A stretch of 64,000 bases of DNA from Flavobacterium frigoritolerans (GTDB lineage: Bacteria; Bacteroidota; Bacteroidia; Flavobacteriales; Flavobacteriaceae). The DNA lies in assembly GCF_025847275.1 (NCBI RefSeq), contig NZ_JAOZEV010000017.1, positions 42,547 through 106,546 on the forward strand, in the 5' to 3' direction. Positions 50,770-60,408 of the stretch are shown here, piece after piece. A model generated the notes under the pieces. That model had not been told where the DNA came from. It saw nothing but the letters and a program-made list of their open reading frames with translations, and made no database searches. Position numbers and translations under genes: made by a program. How positions within the stretch are numbered: position 1 is the first letter of the stretch; every line of letters starts with the position of its first letter.

Positions 50770-52557
50770 TTACTTACCAGAATTAGAAATAATAACTTTT
50801 TGGATAGTTTTTAAAGCATCAACAGTCAATAATTCAACTATATATATTCCAGAACTTAACCCGCTGGTCGAAAAATAATAATACTGGTTGTTTCCGAGTA
50901 TTTCCTTTGACAGAATTATCCTTCCCAACATATCATATACTACTACCGACTTAATTTCAATTTGGTCCGTATTAGAAATTGTTAGCTTCTCGTCTGTATT
51001 ATTTTGGATAATAGTAAATTTTGACTTCGTTAAATCTTTTGTATTTAATTTTTTCTCATCTATAAAAGTAATATTAAACCTGTCGTTATATGTTCCTTTC
51101 AGAACAGCTACTTCATATACATTATTTTTTATATCATGATAAGAATCATCAAGGGCGTCATGGATGTAAATTGACTGAGAAAGATCAAAGTTTATTACCT
51201 CAGGGACATAGAATTTTATGGTGGTATTATTTGTAGCTTTTACTGCTAAAGGTATTTTTTTGGTTTCTTCAAAATTTACTCCTTGAATTACATAATTCTT
51301 ATTGTCTAATAAAAAACAAACATCATTAGGAAGTGAGGCATCCATATTTAGTGCATCAATTCCGTAATCAATCCCGTCTGTCGCTTCGGGTAAGAAAGCC
51401 AATGCCAGTTGTCTGGTAAATTGATTATTAAGTATCGCGTTTAACTTAAAATAGGAGGTATCGTGTATAGAATCACTAACTTTTGAAGCTTTATTTTTAG
51501 CAGGACGCTCAAACTGGGTTAACGGATTTCCTTCTTTATAATAGGCTCTGTGAGAATTTTTTAATGTAACTGTTCCTGTTATTCTACCATTTAAAATAAA
51601 TCCTTGACCAATAGGTGAATATTTTCGGGCAATTATCAATCCCGAAGATGTACCGGTAGTATTTAAGGAACCATCATCATTATAGGAATTAAAAGTAGCA
51701 GGTACATATACCCCATTACTAACCAGACTTATAGGCGAATAACTTCCGTATCCTGCTCTATAATCGGCAATGAAATGAGAATTTGTAGCTTTATTTTGCT
51801 CCCAAAAATAAGCAATTCCAGTCCCGGCACTATTGTCTGAATCCAAAAGGAAGGCATTAAGATGCAAAGCTGATGGATATGGATTTCCTGATAAGGTTGC
51901 ATTATTAAGCCCCAAACTTACCGTGATATTACCATCATTTGGTTTTCCCCTAAAGTCGTATCGTTGCGCACCAATTCCACCTGGATTGTTCTGAATACCA
52001 TTGCTTTCAGCATCTAAATTGTCAGTTCCACTAGTTCCTTTCATTGTAAATCCTTCCCCCGCAGCTAAAGTACTGGCACCTCCGATGTAAATCCATTGCG
52101 AATAACTATTAGCATTAATTAATTTATAAATCCATCGTGCTGCTATCGAAAGCGGGTTGGAAATTCCATCCTTAGTAGCTAGTGGCAATACTATAGCTAC
52201 TGTAGCTGTTGTGGCTGTTAAAGGTCTGTTTAGCATTGTAATGCCAAAATTGCCATTTCCTGTAACAGCAGTACTCCCAATAGGAGAGCACCAGTAATTA
52301 TAATCAAAATTATCTGAAGTTCCTTCTTGATATACAGATACTATTCCTGTTCCTGTATTTAGAGATGTACTAGTTGTTCCTTGAACTAATTGTGAACGGT
52401 TTCTTAAATAAAGAATTGAATTTGCCTGTAAATTAATGTCCTGTTTAACATAAAGTAATTCATTCTTTACATACATAGATGCATTCGTTCCGAAATAAAT
52501 TTGAGAAAAAGAGTTTAAAGAAAACAACAGGAGTAATACTATCATTATTTTTTTCAT
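50770..52557 (-). CDS. Large exported protein with T9SS type A sorting domain
   Basis: 595 residues. Signal peptide MKKIMIVLLLLFSLNSFSQ. The long middle is a beta-rich sequence of Ser/Thr/Asn with no enzyme motif, ending in the T9SS type A tail: KSVVVYDMLGRIILSKEI, then GLSSGIYIVELLT. It is therefore passed across the outer membrane and anchored at the surface. The ATG overlaps the stop of the preceding small gene (ATGA), so they are translationally coupled. Probably a surface structural or adhesive protein. Confidence 0.88.
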   Translation of the reverse strand: MKKIMIVLLLLFSLNSFSQIYFGTNASMYVKNELLYVKQDINLQANSILYLRNRSQLVQGTTSTSLNTGTGIVSVYQEGTSDNFDYNYWCSPIGSTAVTGNGNFGITMLNRPLTATTATVAIVLPLATKDGISNPLSIAARWIYKLINANSYSQWIYIGGASTLAAGEGFTMKGTSGTDNLDAESNGIQNNPGGIGAQRYDFRGKPNDGNITVSLGLNNATLSGNPYPSALHLNAFLLDSDNSAGTGIAYFWEQNKATNSHFIADYRAGYGSYSPISLVSNGVYVPATFNSYNDDGSLNTTGTSSGLIIARKYSPIGQGFILNGRITGTVTLKNSHRAYYKEGNPLTQFERPAKNKASKVSDSIHDTSYFKLNAILNNQFTRQLALAFLPEATDGIDYGIDALNMDASLPNDVCFLLDNKNYVIQGVNFEETKKIPLAVKATNNTTIKFYVPEVINFDLSQSIYIHDALDDSYHDIKNNVYEVAVLKGTYNDRFNITFIDEKKLNTKDLTKSKFTIIQNNTDEKLTISNTDQIEIKSVVVYDMLGRIILSKEILGNNQYYYFSTSGLSSGIYIVELLTVDALKTIQKVIISNSGK

Positions 52558-52841
52558 AATCTTGTCTTTGTGTTATTTATATGAAATTCCTTAGCTACTT
52601 TTTTTAGTCTATCTTCTAGAGGTAATGAAGGTATTTTGGATGGTATTGGTGTCTTTTTTTTCTTTCTAATAACATAAATAGCTAATAAAAGACCCGAAAT
52701 CATTAAGAATGGTATACCATTATCAATAGGTAATTCTGGTTGTGGATCACCAGGTGCCGGAGGAGCTTGCGCAGAAACAACAGCATGTACTAAAAGTAAT
52801 GTAGCAATTATAAAGAATAATCTAATATTTATAAGTTCCAT
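52554..52841 (-). CDS. Small PID-CTERM-type sorted protein
   Basis: 95 residues from ATG 52841. A signal peptide (IRLFFIIATLLLVHAVVSAQ) is followed by a Pro-rich APPAPGDPQPE stretch, then PIDNGIPFLMISGLLLAIYVI and a KKKK block. A PID-[NG]-G motif, membrane helix and basic end match the PID-CTERM sorting tails of Bacteroidota (from memory). A longer reading upstream adds 20 non-signal residues and is rejected. Its stop overlaps the start of the 50770-52557 gene, so the two are coupled. Confidence 0.7.
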   Translation of the reverse strand: MELINIRLFFIIATLLLVHAVVSAQAPPAPGDPQPELPIDNGIPFLMISGLLLAIYVIRKKKKTPIPSKIPSLPLEDRLKKVAKEFHINNTKTRL

Positions 52842-52962
52842 AAGTTTGATTTTATTATACAGACATTTGTATGTCCATTTTGAGATTAAATACAGCAACA
52901 CATTCAGAAATTACAAAAAGTAAATTCTGAGTTGCAAAATGGTTTTGATAAAAAAACTTATA

Positions 52963-54438
52963 CTATTTTATTGTCATGTTAAATGAACGTACCGTTACAC
53001 TTTGTGTATTGGCATTGTTACGTTTTATCCATAACTCTACAGAATCACCTGTACTAAGAAAGACCGATCCCTGAATTGGAAACGATTGAACATAACCAGC
53101 ATTGGTGTCAATAAATGCCTCAGAAGATACTTGAGGATCTGTGCCTCCTGCGGCAGGGATTCGTACAAAATAAAATATATACTCCGTATTTCCAACCCCC
53201 AACGTACTCACAAAAGACAAAGCACAATTTACTTGGAATATCCTTCCTTTTTTGCCCATATAGGCAATGTTATTGTTTGTAGTTGCCGTGGCTCTATAGA
53301 GATTAGACGACAATCCCGCAGTAATTGCCAGTTTTGCACCTGTGCCAGTTGTACCGATAGGAGTTGTAACTTGAGATGTACCAGCACGGTTTAGATATAC
53401 TAATCCTGTAGCTTGAGCATCACCCTCAGTTGGAATCCCGGTACATTTTACAGTCCAGTTATTATTAAAATTAAATCCTGTGTAGGTAGCAGGATTATAT
53501 CCGTTTACATATTTTCCAGTGGTTAGAGTACCAGTAAAAACTACTGTTTCTAATACCGCATCACCTTGAATTACGGGATTAGTAGAAACATCAAATCCTA
53601 TACTGGCTCCAATGACTTCACTAAATCCTCCTTGTTTGGCTACTAGTCCAAAAGTACCTTGTAATTTTTCATAAGTTCCCACATTGTTACCAAACCATCC
53701 CGCATTACTAAGCAGTAACTTACTAATATCTTGATACACTATTCCTGCTCCATTACCGATATATTGAACAATACTCACAAAAACAAAAGCAAAATTTTGA
53801 AGTTTACCTACAGTTGCTGAGCCCGCAACGATGCAGTCTCTAATAATAATATTTTGGGTTAACGTACCTGAACCAGTAATATTAAAAACATTTCCTCCTG
53901 TAGCCGTCAATGTCAATACCCTTATTGATCCTCCAGTGGTACCCGAAAAAAGATCACCAGAAGCTTTAACCAGTTTATCCTCTGTAGAATCTTGTCCAAT
54001 CACATAACAACCATTTAATTCAATAGGCAAATCAACATTGATAGTACCATTAATCTCATAAAGTGTAGTCGAATCCATAAGGTATTTTGTACCGCCTCCA
54101 GCAGTTTTTTCAGTAGCCAAAACTGTAGCTAATACATCAGTTGATTTTATTAGCTTGTATTTTAATCTTCCTTGTTTGTCCCCACTTAACTGAATCCAAA
54201 CTAATGTAGGTGTATCATAATAATAAAAATTCCCAACTGTTGTGTCAAAAACCAATAAACCATTGGCAGGAGATGCAATTGCGATTCTTTGCGCCGAAGT
54301 CATTCTTGGGGTAATCAGTCCCTGAGTAGTAGATTCGATATGCAGTATCGAAGAAGCATGCGGAGTAACTGTTCCGATTCCAATTTGGGCATTTGTCAGT
54401 TGCATGACAAAAAATAAAAACAAATAGATTTTTTTCAT
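52963..54438 (-). CDS. Exported beta-rich surface protein
   Basis: 491 residues. Signal peptide MKKIYLFLFFVMQLTNAQ followed by IGIGTVTPHASSILHIESTT and LITPRMTSAQRIAIASPANGLLVFDT, a common N-terminal module of Flavobacterial surface and tail-fibre-like proteins. The rest is a repetitive all-beta sequence with glycine-rich turns (right-handed helix-like), and no T9SS tail is visible. It is the first gene of the run 54438-50770 on the minus strand, 121 bases before the small PID-CTERM gene. Function unknown; a surface or carbohydrate role is a guess. Confidence 0.75.
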   Translation of the reverse strand: MKKIYLFLFFVMQLTNAQIGIGTVTPHASSILHIESTTQGLITPRMTSAQRIAIASPANGLLVFDTTVGNFYYYDTPTLVWIQLSGDKQGRLKYKLIKSTDVLATVLATEKTAGGGTKYLMDSTTLYEINGTINVDLPIELNGCYVIGQDSTEDKLVKASGDLFSGTTGGSIRVLTLTATGGNVFNITGSGTLTQNIIIRDCIVAGSATVGKLQNFAFVFVSIVQYIGNGAGIVYQDISKLLLSNAGWFGNNVGTYEKLQGTFGLVAKQGGFSEVIGASIGFDVSTNPVIQGDAVLETVVFTGTLTTGKYVNGYNPATYTGFNFNNNWTVKCTGIPTEGDAQATGLVYLNRAGTSQVTTPIGTTGTGAKLAITAGLSSNLYRATATTNNNIAYMGKKGRIFQVNCALSFVSTLGVGNTEYIFYFVRIPAAGGTDPQVSSEAFIDTNAGYVQSFPIQGSVFLSTGDSVELWIKRNNANTQSVTVRSFNMTIK

Positions 54439-54826
54439 AAGTAGATTTAGTTTAAAATATAGACTGGGGTCTTTAGTAAACGTAATCTTTAATTAAGGAA
54501 TTATTAGTTTTAAATAATAATATTTGAAAATTATATAATATTTATTGCTTTTTATTAGAAATAATTTATTTCAGCAGACAAAACTTACTACAATTTATTT
54601 ATTGTCTTTAACAATGAGAGTCACTGCTAGCAACTATTTGAATAACAGAATTTTGAATTTAAAAAGATGATTTTTAACTGCAATATGAAATAGAAATAAA
54701 AATAATAATAGTAGTGTATTTCTCATAAAATTTTTAGTAGAGTGATTTATAATGAAAGAGTTATAAAAAACTATAAGGTTGATGTATTTTTATTAACCTG
54801 CATTTTATTATTAAATGTTCGTTTTT
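54439..54826. other. Intergenic region without recognisable gene
   Basis: Divergent region between the surface-protein operon and the aspartase group. AT-rich with stops in all frames; no promoter box that I would defend. Confidence 0.3.
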
Positions 54827-54870
54827 TAAAATAGCAATCTAACAATGTAAGCATGTCAACAATATTGTTG
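54827..54870 (+). promoter_or_regulatory. Shared upstream element (copy before aspartase) with palindrome
   Basis: TAAAATAGCAATCTAACAAT and then GTAA (54827-54850) matches 22 of 24 bases with 60385-60408 upstream of the decarboxylase; weaker similarity continues for about 45 more bases. Directly after it is the perfect palindrome CAACAATATTGTTG (54857-54870). It lies 520-560 bases before aspA. A common regulator or a duplicated control region is inferred. Confidence 0.5.
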
Positions 54871-55127
54871 AACAGGACAATCGATTTTTAATAAAACAAA
54901 TGCGATAGAACCCCTTATCTTAAATCGTATCTATAATCTTGAGTTTTTTGTACTAAGGTATCGCAGAAAATTTCCCGTTTTTGAATGTGTGTCTGAGACC
55001 TGCAAAATAAATTATAACATAAATCTTACGCTTCCTCAGTATTATTTTTGCAAACAGCTACTTCTTACAATTGTAATCAGCAGTTGTCGCAGCCCTCTCT
55101 GCTTAAGGTATAAATGGCATAAACCTA

Positions 55128-55376
55128 ATGAGAGTAACTACAATTACAAAAACAAACAGGTCACTAATACGTTCAAATAAAATTTGCAATTATTTTTTTT
55201 TAAATAAACTGAATCGTTATGATAATTATCATCCTTTTACCATCATAGCAAGCGCACATTTACATCAGAATAATGATTACTCCTCAGTAAATATGCTTGC
55301 AAGCTTTGCAGAATTTAGTAATAATCCTTTCGAAAAAGTATTTAGAAATACTTATAACAATTTATTAGATAATTAG
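55128..55376 (+). CDS. Possible 82-residue protein before aspA
   Basis: ATG 55128 to a stop at 55374-55376, 14 bases before the aspA ATG. The first half is basic and Thr/Asn-rich; the second (ASAHLHQNNDYSSVNMLASFAEFSNNPFEKVF) looks more protein-like. No family recognised. The close spacing to aspA is the main argument for a real gene. Confidence 0.35.
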   Translation: MRVTTITKTNRSLIRSNKICNYFFLNKLNRYDNYHPFTIIASAHLHQNNDYSSVNMLASFAEFSNNPFEKVFRNTYNNLLDN

Positions 55377-55390
55377 AAATTAATTTTATT

Positions 55391-56800
55391 ATGAAAACTA
55401 CAAGAAAAGAACATGATTTTTTAGGTGAATTAGAAATCCCGAATCATTTATATTACGGTATACAGACTTTTAGAGCTGTAGAAAATTTTAATATTACAGG
55501 TATCTCAATTTCAAAAGAGCCCTTATTTATAAAAGCTTTAGGATATGTAAAAAAAGCTGCTGCATTAGCAAATAAAGATTGTGGAGTTTTAGACGCAAAA
55601 ATTACCGAAGCAATTTGTTATGGAAGTGACCAGCTTATTGCAGGTAAATTTGATCAGGAATTTGTCAGTGATTTGATTCAAGGTGGAGCTGGAACTTCAG
55701 TAAACATGAATGCAAATGAAGTAATCGCAAACATTGGTCTGGAATATTTAGGTCATAAAAAAGGAGAGTATGATTTCCTACACCCAAACAATCATGTAAA
55801 CTGTTCTCAGTCAACGAACGATGCTTATCCATCAGCATTTAGAATTGCACTTTATCTAAAAATGGATCACTTTATTGCTATTTTAAGCGGTTTAGAAGTT
55901 GCTTTTTCTGAAAAAGGAGTAGAGTTTAAAAATGTATTAAAAATGGGACGTACACAATTGCAAGATGCAGTCCCTATGACTTTAGGGCAAGAGTTTCATG
56001 CCTATGCAACTACAATTGGAGAAGATATTAAGAGATTAAAAGAGGCGCAAAGTTTATTGTTAGAAATTAATATGGGAGCTACTGCTATTGGAACTAAAGT
56101 AAATGCTCCAGAAGGTTATCCAGAAATTTGTGTGGATTATTTAGTGAAAGAAGTAGGTATTCCTCTAACATTGTCTCCAGATTTAATTGAAGCGACAGTT
56201 GATACAGGTGCGTATGTTCAAATTATGGGTACTCTAAAAAGAACAGCAGTTAAAATCACTAAAATTTGTAATGATTTACGTTTGTTAAGTTCAGGTCCAA
56301 GAACAGGATTTAATGAAATTAATTTACCAGCACGTCAACCGGGATCTTCAATTATGCCAGGAAAAGTAAATCCTGTAATTCCAGAAGTAGTAAACCAGAC
56401 TTGTTTTTATGTTATTGGTCAAGATTTAACAGTGACGTTGGCAGCTTCAGCAGGTCAGTTACAATTAAATGTTATGGAACCTGTTATTGCTTTTGCGATG
56501 TTTACGTCATTAGACTATTTGGGTAATGCAATCGAAACATTAGTTGATAAATGTATTGTTGGAATTACAGCAAATACGGATCATTGTTTTAATATGGTAA
56601 TGAATAGTATTGGAATTGTTACACAATTGAATCCAATTCTTGGATATGAAGTATGTGCAGGCATTGCTGGAGAAGCACTTAAAACAAACAAAAGTATACA
56701 TCAGATTGTAGTAGAAGAACGTAAGGAAATCACTCAAGAGAAATGGGATGAAATTTATTCTTTAGAAAACTTAATAAACCCAAAATTCATAAATTCATAA
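55391..56800 (+). CDS. aspA: Aspartate ammonia-lyase
   Basis: Cleaves L-aspartate to fumarate and ammonia. 469 residues. The fumarase/aspartase signature SSIMPGKVNPVIPE is near residue 320. Other class markers are GGAGTSVNMNANEVIAN near 97, CSQSTNDAYPSAFRIA near 139 (general-base region) and MGRTQLQDAVPMTLGQEF near 185. The fumarate made can be exchanged by the Dcu transporter downstream or reduced as electron acceptor, so this is a fermentative or low-oxygen aspartate route. Gap to the transporter is about 400 bases. Confidence 0.94.
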   Translation: MKTTRKEHDFLGELEIPNHLYYGIQTFRAVENFNITGISISKEPLFIKALGYVKKAAALANKDCGVLDAKITEAICYGSDQLIAGKFDQEFVSDLIQGGAGTSVNMNANEVIANIGLEYLGHKKGEYDFLHPNNHVNCSQSTNDAYPSAFRIALYLKMDHFIAILSGLEVAFSEKGVEFKNVLKMGRTQLQDAVPMTLGQEFHAYATTIGEDIKRLKEAQSLLLEINMGATAIGTKVNAPEGYPEICVDYLVKEVGIPLTLSPDLIEATVDTGAYVQIMGTLKRTAVKITKICNDLRLLSSGPRTGFNEINLPARQPGSSIMPGKVNPVIPEVVNQTCFYVIGQDLTVTLAASAGQLQLNVMEPVIAFAMFTSLDYLGNAIETLVDKCIVGITANTDHCFNMVMNSIGIVTQLNPILGYEVCAGIAGEALKTNKSIHQIVVEERKEITQEKWDEIYSLENLINPKFINS

Positions 56801-57211
56801 ATAGCTATGAATGTTCAGATTCCTGCCATGTTATCGTTAACGTTTTAAGCAAACGAAAATGTTAAATGAATAGTTTGTAATGGCTTGATAATCTGTTATA
56901 TTAATGCTTCTGTAAGTAATTCACTTGGAACAAATCCAGAAAAGATATTGTTGTATAATACTCTAATACAGCTGATTCAAGTGGTTTACTTTACTTAATG
57001 AAGATAACACTACACTTTTTTTATTGTTGGGGATAATCTTAATCCTCAAATGATAGCGTTTTATTGCTGTTTCCTTTTTGAAAATAGATGATAGAACAAA
57101 GATTCAAAAAACATTTTTAGAATAGTATTCAATTATAATTGGAAGGAGTCCTGCTTTTAGGTACCTCCTAGTATAATTGTGACTAAATCAAATCAATTTA
57201 AAACAATTATT
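56801..57211. other. Intergenic region before the Dcu transporter
   Basis: About 410 bases without a gene. No clear terminator for aspA or TAnnTTTG box for the transporter. GTG at 57179 in frame with the transporter is not needed as a start. Confidence 0.3.
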
Positions 57212-58552
57212 ATGTTCTGGATAGAATTTTCAATCCTTTTAATCGCGATTCTTATCGGATCACGAATGAAAGGTATAGGTCTCGGTGTAATGGGGATTTT
57301 CGGATTAGTGATTTTCGTACTAGGGTTTCATATGAAACCAACGGAGCCGCCTATGGACGTTATGTTAATTATTATTGCTATTGTAACCACAGCAGCAACC
57401 CTTCAAGCGTCAGGAGGTTTAGATTACTTGGTAAGTTTAGCCGAAAAAGTAATTCGAAATAACCCTTCAAATGTTACTTTTATTGCCCCTTTTGCAACTT
57501 ATTTTTTGTGTTTATTTGCTGGGACTTCTCACATAGTGTATTCTATATTGCCCATCATTTCAGAAGTTGCTACAAAGAAAAGAATACGCCCTGAACGCCC
57601 TCTTAGTATATCGGTAATTGCTTCACACTTAGCTTTAACAGGAAGTCCAATTAGTGCATGTACAGCTGCGCTGGTAGTATTATTAGGTTACCCGGGAGCT
57701 CTTTTTGATGTTATGATGATTGCTATTCCCGCAGGTCTTGTTGGGACATTAGTTGCTTGTTTTGTTATTAGAAAAAAAGGACTAGAATTAAATCAGGATC
57801 CCATTTTTATTGAGAAAATGAAAGATTTAGAGTTTGCTAAAAGTATTGATTCTAATACAGAAGGCAATGGAACAAAAGTAAGAACTGGAGCTAAAACGGC
57901 GGTTATGATTTTTAGTGTTGCAATTTTACTAATTGTAATTGCTGGAGCCTTTCCAGATTTACTGCCCAATTTTGGACCTGGAACAAAAAATTTAGTTCTA
58001 AAAGATGATGGTACTGTTTCAATGGTAACAGTTATTTGTTTAATCACTTTGTCTGCTTCAGCTGCTATGATGTTAATTACAAAAACTAGCGCAGTTGCTG
58101 TTACCCAAGTTAGTTTATTCGGTTCTATGGCTTCGGCAGTTATATCCGTTTTTGGAGTAGTCTGGATGGCTTCTACTTTCATGGAAAATAATTCGGTTAT
58201 CATCAAAGAGTCTTTGGGTAGTGTTGTTACTGCTTATCCTTGGACATTTGCTATAGCTTTATTTCTTTTAGGAATCATAATGTTTAGCCAAGCAGCAGCT
58301 GTTAAAACTATGATACCATTGGGTATTGCTTTAGGGCTTTCTCCTTTAGTTTTGATAGCTTCCTTTCCTACAGTAAATAGCTTCTTCGTATTACCCGGTT
58401 ATCCAACATTATTAGCAGCTATCAGTTTTGACAGAACGGGAAGTACAAAAATCGGTAAATATGTTATCAATCACAGTTTTAATCTACCCGGTATTGTTGC
58501 TACTGTTGTTGCTGTTGCAGTTGGTTTTTTAATAGGTTCAATTATTTTATAA
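57212..58552 (+). CDS. Anaerobic C4-dicarboxylate transporter (DcuA/DcuB family)
   Basis: 446 residues from ATG 57212 (a GTG at 57179 would add 11 residues). About 11-12 hydrophobic helices. Dcu landmarks: EFSILLIAILIGSRMKGIGLGVMG at the start, FLCLFAGTSHIVYSILPII, and RPERPLSISVIASHLALTGSPISACTAALV. It exchanges aspartate, fumarate, malate and succinate, typically aspartate in for succinate or fumarate out. Placed between aspA and a porin, which completes the route across both membranes. The porin ATG follows its stop after one base. Confidence 0.92.
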   Translation: MFWIEFSILLIAILIGSRMKGIGLGVMGIFGLVIFVLGFHMKPTEPPMDVMLIIIAIVTTAATLQASGGLDYLVSLAEKVIRNNPSNVTFIAPFATYFLCLFAGTSHIVYSILPIISEVATKKRIRPERPLSISVIASHLALTGSPISACTAALVVLLGYPGALFDVMMIAIPAGLVGTLVACFVIRKKGLELNQDPIFIEKMKDLEFAKSIDSNTEGNGTKVRTGAKTAVMIFSVAILLIVIAGAFPDLLPNFGPGTKNLVLKDDGTVSMVTVICLITLSASAAMMLITKTSAVAVTQVSLFGSMASAVISVFGVVWMASTFMENNSVIIKESLGSVVTAYPWTFAIALFLLGIIMFSQAAAVKTMIPLGIALGLSPLVLIASFPTVNSFFVLPGYPTLLAAISFDRTGSTKIGKYVINHSFNLPGIVATVVAVAVGFLIGSIIL

Positions 58553-58553
58553 A

Positions 58554-59744
58554 ATGATTATGAAAACTATAAGTAATATAAAAAGGGGGTTGTTGTGTTT
58601 CATTGTATTATTGATCCCAATTAGTATTCTTGCGCAAGAACAAAGCGAGAATCTTGAGTTGTATCAGTCGATAATCCCTACGTCCAAACAATCTTTATTG
58701 AAAGATATTGATGTTATTTTTAATACTCGTTTTGGGTTTAATTCTGAATTTAAAAATGGAGATTATTCAAAATCAGTATTTTCAGTTAGTCAATTCAGAC
58801 TTGAAATAAAAGGAAAGATTCATGAAAAAGTGGGTTTTAGATTTCGTGACAGATACACCAGAACACCTAAAATAGGGAGTCAGGATAACATAAATAGAAC
58901 TACTGATATTGCCGCCTTGTTTATTGATTTTGCACCTAGAACCAAATTTTCTATGGGAAAATTGTTGGCAGATTTGGGTGGGTATGAATTTGATATGAAT
59001 GCAATTTATATTTTGGAGTATAATGATATTTTAGATAACTCTGATCACAATTTAACAGGTGTGGGTATATCCCATAAGTTAAAGGATGGTAAGAACACAT
59101 TAAAGTTTCAGATATTAGATTCAAGAACAAACATTTTAAAAGAACAATATGATAATAATATACCAGATGGAACAGTAGAATCGAAAACGGCTTTGGCATT
59201 TGTAAGTAATTGGCAAGGAAGCTTTTTTGGAGGGAAATTTGAAACGTCTTATAGCTATGGATTCTTTAATGAGGCCAAAAATACAAGCATGAATTATATT
59301 GCTCTTGGGAATAAGTTTAAAAGCAATAAATTATTGTTGTATTATGATTTTAAGTATAGCGCAGAAGATTTAGATCGTAGAGGTATTGTTCAAAAATTGG
59401 TTAAGGGTGAGGATGCATCAAAAGATGTAGTATACGTCGAAAACTGGTTAAGAGCAGAGTATAGAGTTAAACCAAAAGTAAACATAGTCTTAACTCTTAT
59501 GACTCACAATTCTTATTGGAATGGTAATCCCGATGTTAATGCATGCAACAAATTGTTTACTAGCTATGGTCTGATTCCGACTGTTGAATACTATCCTTTC
59601 AAAGATTTGAACCTGAAATTTTATTTAGGTTATATAGCCAGAAGATATGATTACTCTTCTTATGCTGAAAAAACGTATGGATTGAAAGACGCAAATACAG
59701 GGAGATTAAGCTTTGGAATTATTGCTCCAATACTGGTTTTGTAA
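58554..59744 (+). CDS. Outer-membrane porin (OprP/O-like beta barrel)
   Basis: 396 residues (or 394 from a second ATG at 58560, which gives a tidier signal peptide). The signal peptide ends near ILAQ. The rest is a series of amphipathic beta strands with aromatic ends (VFSVSQFRLEIKGKIHEKVGFRFRDRYT, FSMGKLLADLGGYEFDMN) finishing with an aromatic/aliphatic C-terminus. It is coupled to the Dcu gene, so it probably lets C4-dicarboxylates or aspartate through the outer membrane. A terminator follows at 59767. Confidence 0.83.
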   Translation: MIMKTISNIKRGLLCFIVLLIPISILAQEQSENLELYQSIIPTSKQSLLKDIDVIFNTRFGFNSEFKNGDYSKSVFSVSQFRLEIKGKIHEKVGFRFRDRYTRTPKIGSQDNINRTTDIAALFIDFAPRTKFSMGKLLADLGGYEFDMNAIYILEYNDILDNSDHNLTGVGISHKLKDGKNTLKFQILDSRTNILKEQYDNNIPDGTVESKTALAFVSNWQGSFFGGKFETSYSYGFFNEAKNTSMNYIALGNKFKSNKLLLYYDFKYSAEDLDRRGIVQKLVKGEDASKDVVYVENWLRAEYRVKPKVNIVLTLMTHNSYWNGNPDVNACNKLFTSYGLIPTVEYYPFKDLNLKFYLGYIARRYDYSSYAEKTYGLKDANTGRLSFGIIAPILVL

Positions 59745-59766
59745 CCAAATTTAGATTTCTCTAAGT

Positions 59767-59790
59767 AACCACTCAATTTGGGTGGTTTTT
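59767..59790 (+). terminator. Terminator of the dcu-porin transcript
   Basis: AACCACTC (59767-59774) pairs with GGGTGGTT (59780-59787, one wobble) followed by TTTAT. Confidence 0.7.
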
Positions 59791-59869
59791 ATGTATCCTG
59801 TATCAAACAGGTTTATAATATCTATATTTTCTGATTTTTCGCATTTCAGATCCTAATACTAAATAAAAA

Positions 59870-60355
59870 ATGAATTCAAATACCATCATAATCGATAAAG
59901 AGAATGAAATAAATGTAGAAAAAGCACTTAGTTTTTTGCATCGTGACCACATACAATCATTAGAGTTATGTTCGATAATTCGTAAGGGTATTAAACGAAA
60001 TATTGATCCAAATAGAATTAAAAATTATGCAGATTGGCATTATACCAATCAATTAGTACCACATTTTAAAATAGAAAAGGAGCATATTTTTCCAAATTTA
60101 GGAATTGAAAATGTATTTGTACACAAAGTATTAATACAGCATCGCAGATTAGCAAAACATTTTATTAAAAAAAATGAAGTCGAAAAATCATTAAGTCGAA
60201 TTGAAGATGACCTTGAAACATTAATACGCTTTGAAGAGAAAAATATATTTAATGCAATTAGAAATAATTTTCCGTCCTATCAAATTTTATTAAAAGAAGA
60301 AGTGCTTTCCCATGAATTTAATAATCAGGAATGGGATGACATATTTTGGCAATAA
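59870..60355 (+). CDS. Hemerythrin-like domain protein
   Basis: 161 residues, four-helix bundle with the spaced iron ligands of bacterial hemerythrin-like proteins: LHRDHIQSLELC (His near residue 24-27), ADWHYTNQLVPHFKIEKEHIFP (His/Glu), LIQHRRLAKHF and FEEKNIFNAI. Such proteins bind a di-iron site and sense or store O2 or NO, or help repair iron-sulfur enzymes. It sits between the C4-dicarboxylate group and the decarboxylase, which fits a low-oxygen context. No promoter box seen. Confidence 0.75.
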   Translation: MNSNTIIIDKENEINVEKALSFLHRDHIQSLELCSIIRKGIKRNIDPNRIKNYADWHYTNQLVPHFKIEKEHIFPNLGIENVFVHKVLIQHRRLAKHFIKKNEVEKSLSRIEDDLETLIRFEEKNIFNAIRNNFPSYQILLKEEVLSHEFNNQEWDDIFWQ

Positions 60356-60384
60356 AGAATTCGCGAATTACAAAGGTCATTCTC

Positions 60385-60408
60385 TAAAATAGCAATTTAA
60401 TAATGTAA
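60385..60408 (+). promoter_or_regulatory. Shared upstream element (copy before the decarboxylase)
   Basis: TAAAATAGCAATTTAATAAT followed by GTAA differs at 2 of 24 bases from 54827-54850. It starts 30 bases after the hemerythrin stop and 394 bases before the decarboxylase ATG. A regulatory role is inferred from the duplication alone. Confidence 0.45.

Noticed and set aside
54989..55180. 63-codon frame upstream of aspA
   Set aside because: Overlaps another frame, with no start context and a composition typical of AT-rich noise.
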